Shown one piece after another: positions 13,212 through 13,262 of a stretch of 13,262 nt of DNA. Source of the stretch: Anaerobacillus sp. GTDB taxonomy: Bacteria > Bacillota > Bacilli > Bacillales > Anaerobacillaceae. Location: assembly GCA_007118195.1 (NCBI GenBank), contig SKSA01000377.1:1-13262 (forward strand), read 5' to 3'. The first letter of the stretch is position 1. Every line of letters starts with the position of its first letter. The notes beneath the pieces are model-generated. The model saw nothing but the letters and a program-made list of their open reading frames with translations, was not told the origin of the DNA and searched no databases. A program made the position numbers and the translations under genes.

Positions 13212-13262
13212 ACCATTAAAAACTTCGAAGCACTCGCCCTCACCAACTCAACACTCAACACT

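Overview
The window looks like chromosome of a low-GC, Gram-positive, probably spore-forming member of the Bacillaceae. The evidence is AT-rich DNA, strong GGAGG-type ribosome binding sites, Bacillus-type L-lactate dehydrogenase, L33, 5-formyltetrahydrofolate cyclo-ligase and PBP2A (PbpA), and intrinsic terminators with T-tracts. On the minus strand the order pbpA ... rpmG - 5-FCL (yqgN) matches, from memory, the B. subtilis yqg region, but the pst phosphate-transporter genes I would expect after pbpA are absent. A glycan operon and a short convergent gene block occupy that space.

Layout, left to right. 1-393: no gene; two copies of a structured hairpin repeat (family H) and a 117-bp nested palindrome. 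394-594 (-): small membrane protein. 595-922: ldh terminator and a 112-bp MITE-like element (family M). 923-1870 (-): ldh. 1998-3014 (-): ThiF/MoeB-type E1 enzyme, behind 3036-3584 (-): 5-FCL. 3682-3831 (-): rpmG, with its own promoter and a terminator that overlaps its stop codon. 3919-9064 (-): four-gene operon running from right to left: DUF4912 protein, a 930-residue fusion of a GH57 alpha-glucan branching enzyme with a GT4 glycosyltransferase, a sugar-1-phosphate nucleotidyltransferase, and a protein of unknown function. 9065-9545: divergent promoter region. 9546-10686 (+): three small membrane-anchored proteins, one resembling the non-catalytic LysM-like part of MltG. A bidirectional terminator separates them from 10744-12867 (-): pbpA. 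12868-13262: third copy of family H, a terminator, and a second, internally deleted copy of family M.

How the genes fit together. The DUF4912/GH57-GT4/nucleotidyltransferase/unknown cluster reads as one pathway that activates a sugar, polymerises it and branches the polymer, i.e. an alpha-glucan (glycogen-like) synthesis operon without the usual glgBCDAP genes. A sigma-E-like promoter upstream suggests, but does not prove, mother-cell expression during sporulation. pbpA and the MltG-like protein point to peptidoglycan synthesis. ldh, rpmG, 5-FCL and thiF/moeB are housekeeping genes.

The most unusual signal is non-coding. Family H has three copies of a conserved 39-nt core, and in each copy the core sits inside a long stem of different sequence whose two arms still pair with each other. 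Such compensatory arms point to a conserved RNA/DNA structure, or to an element that inserts into terminator loops.
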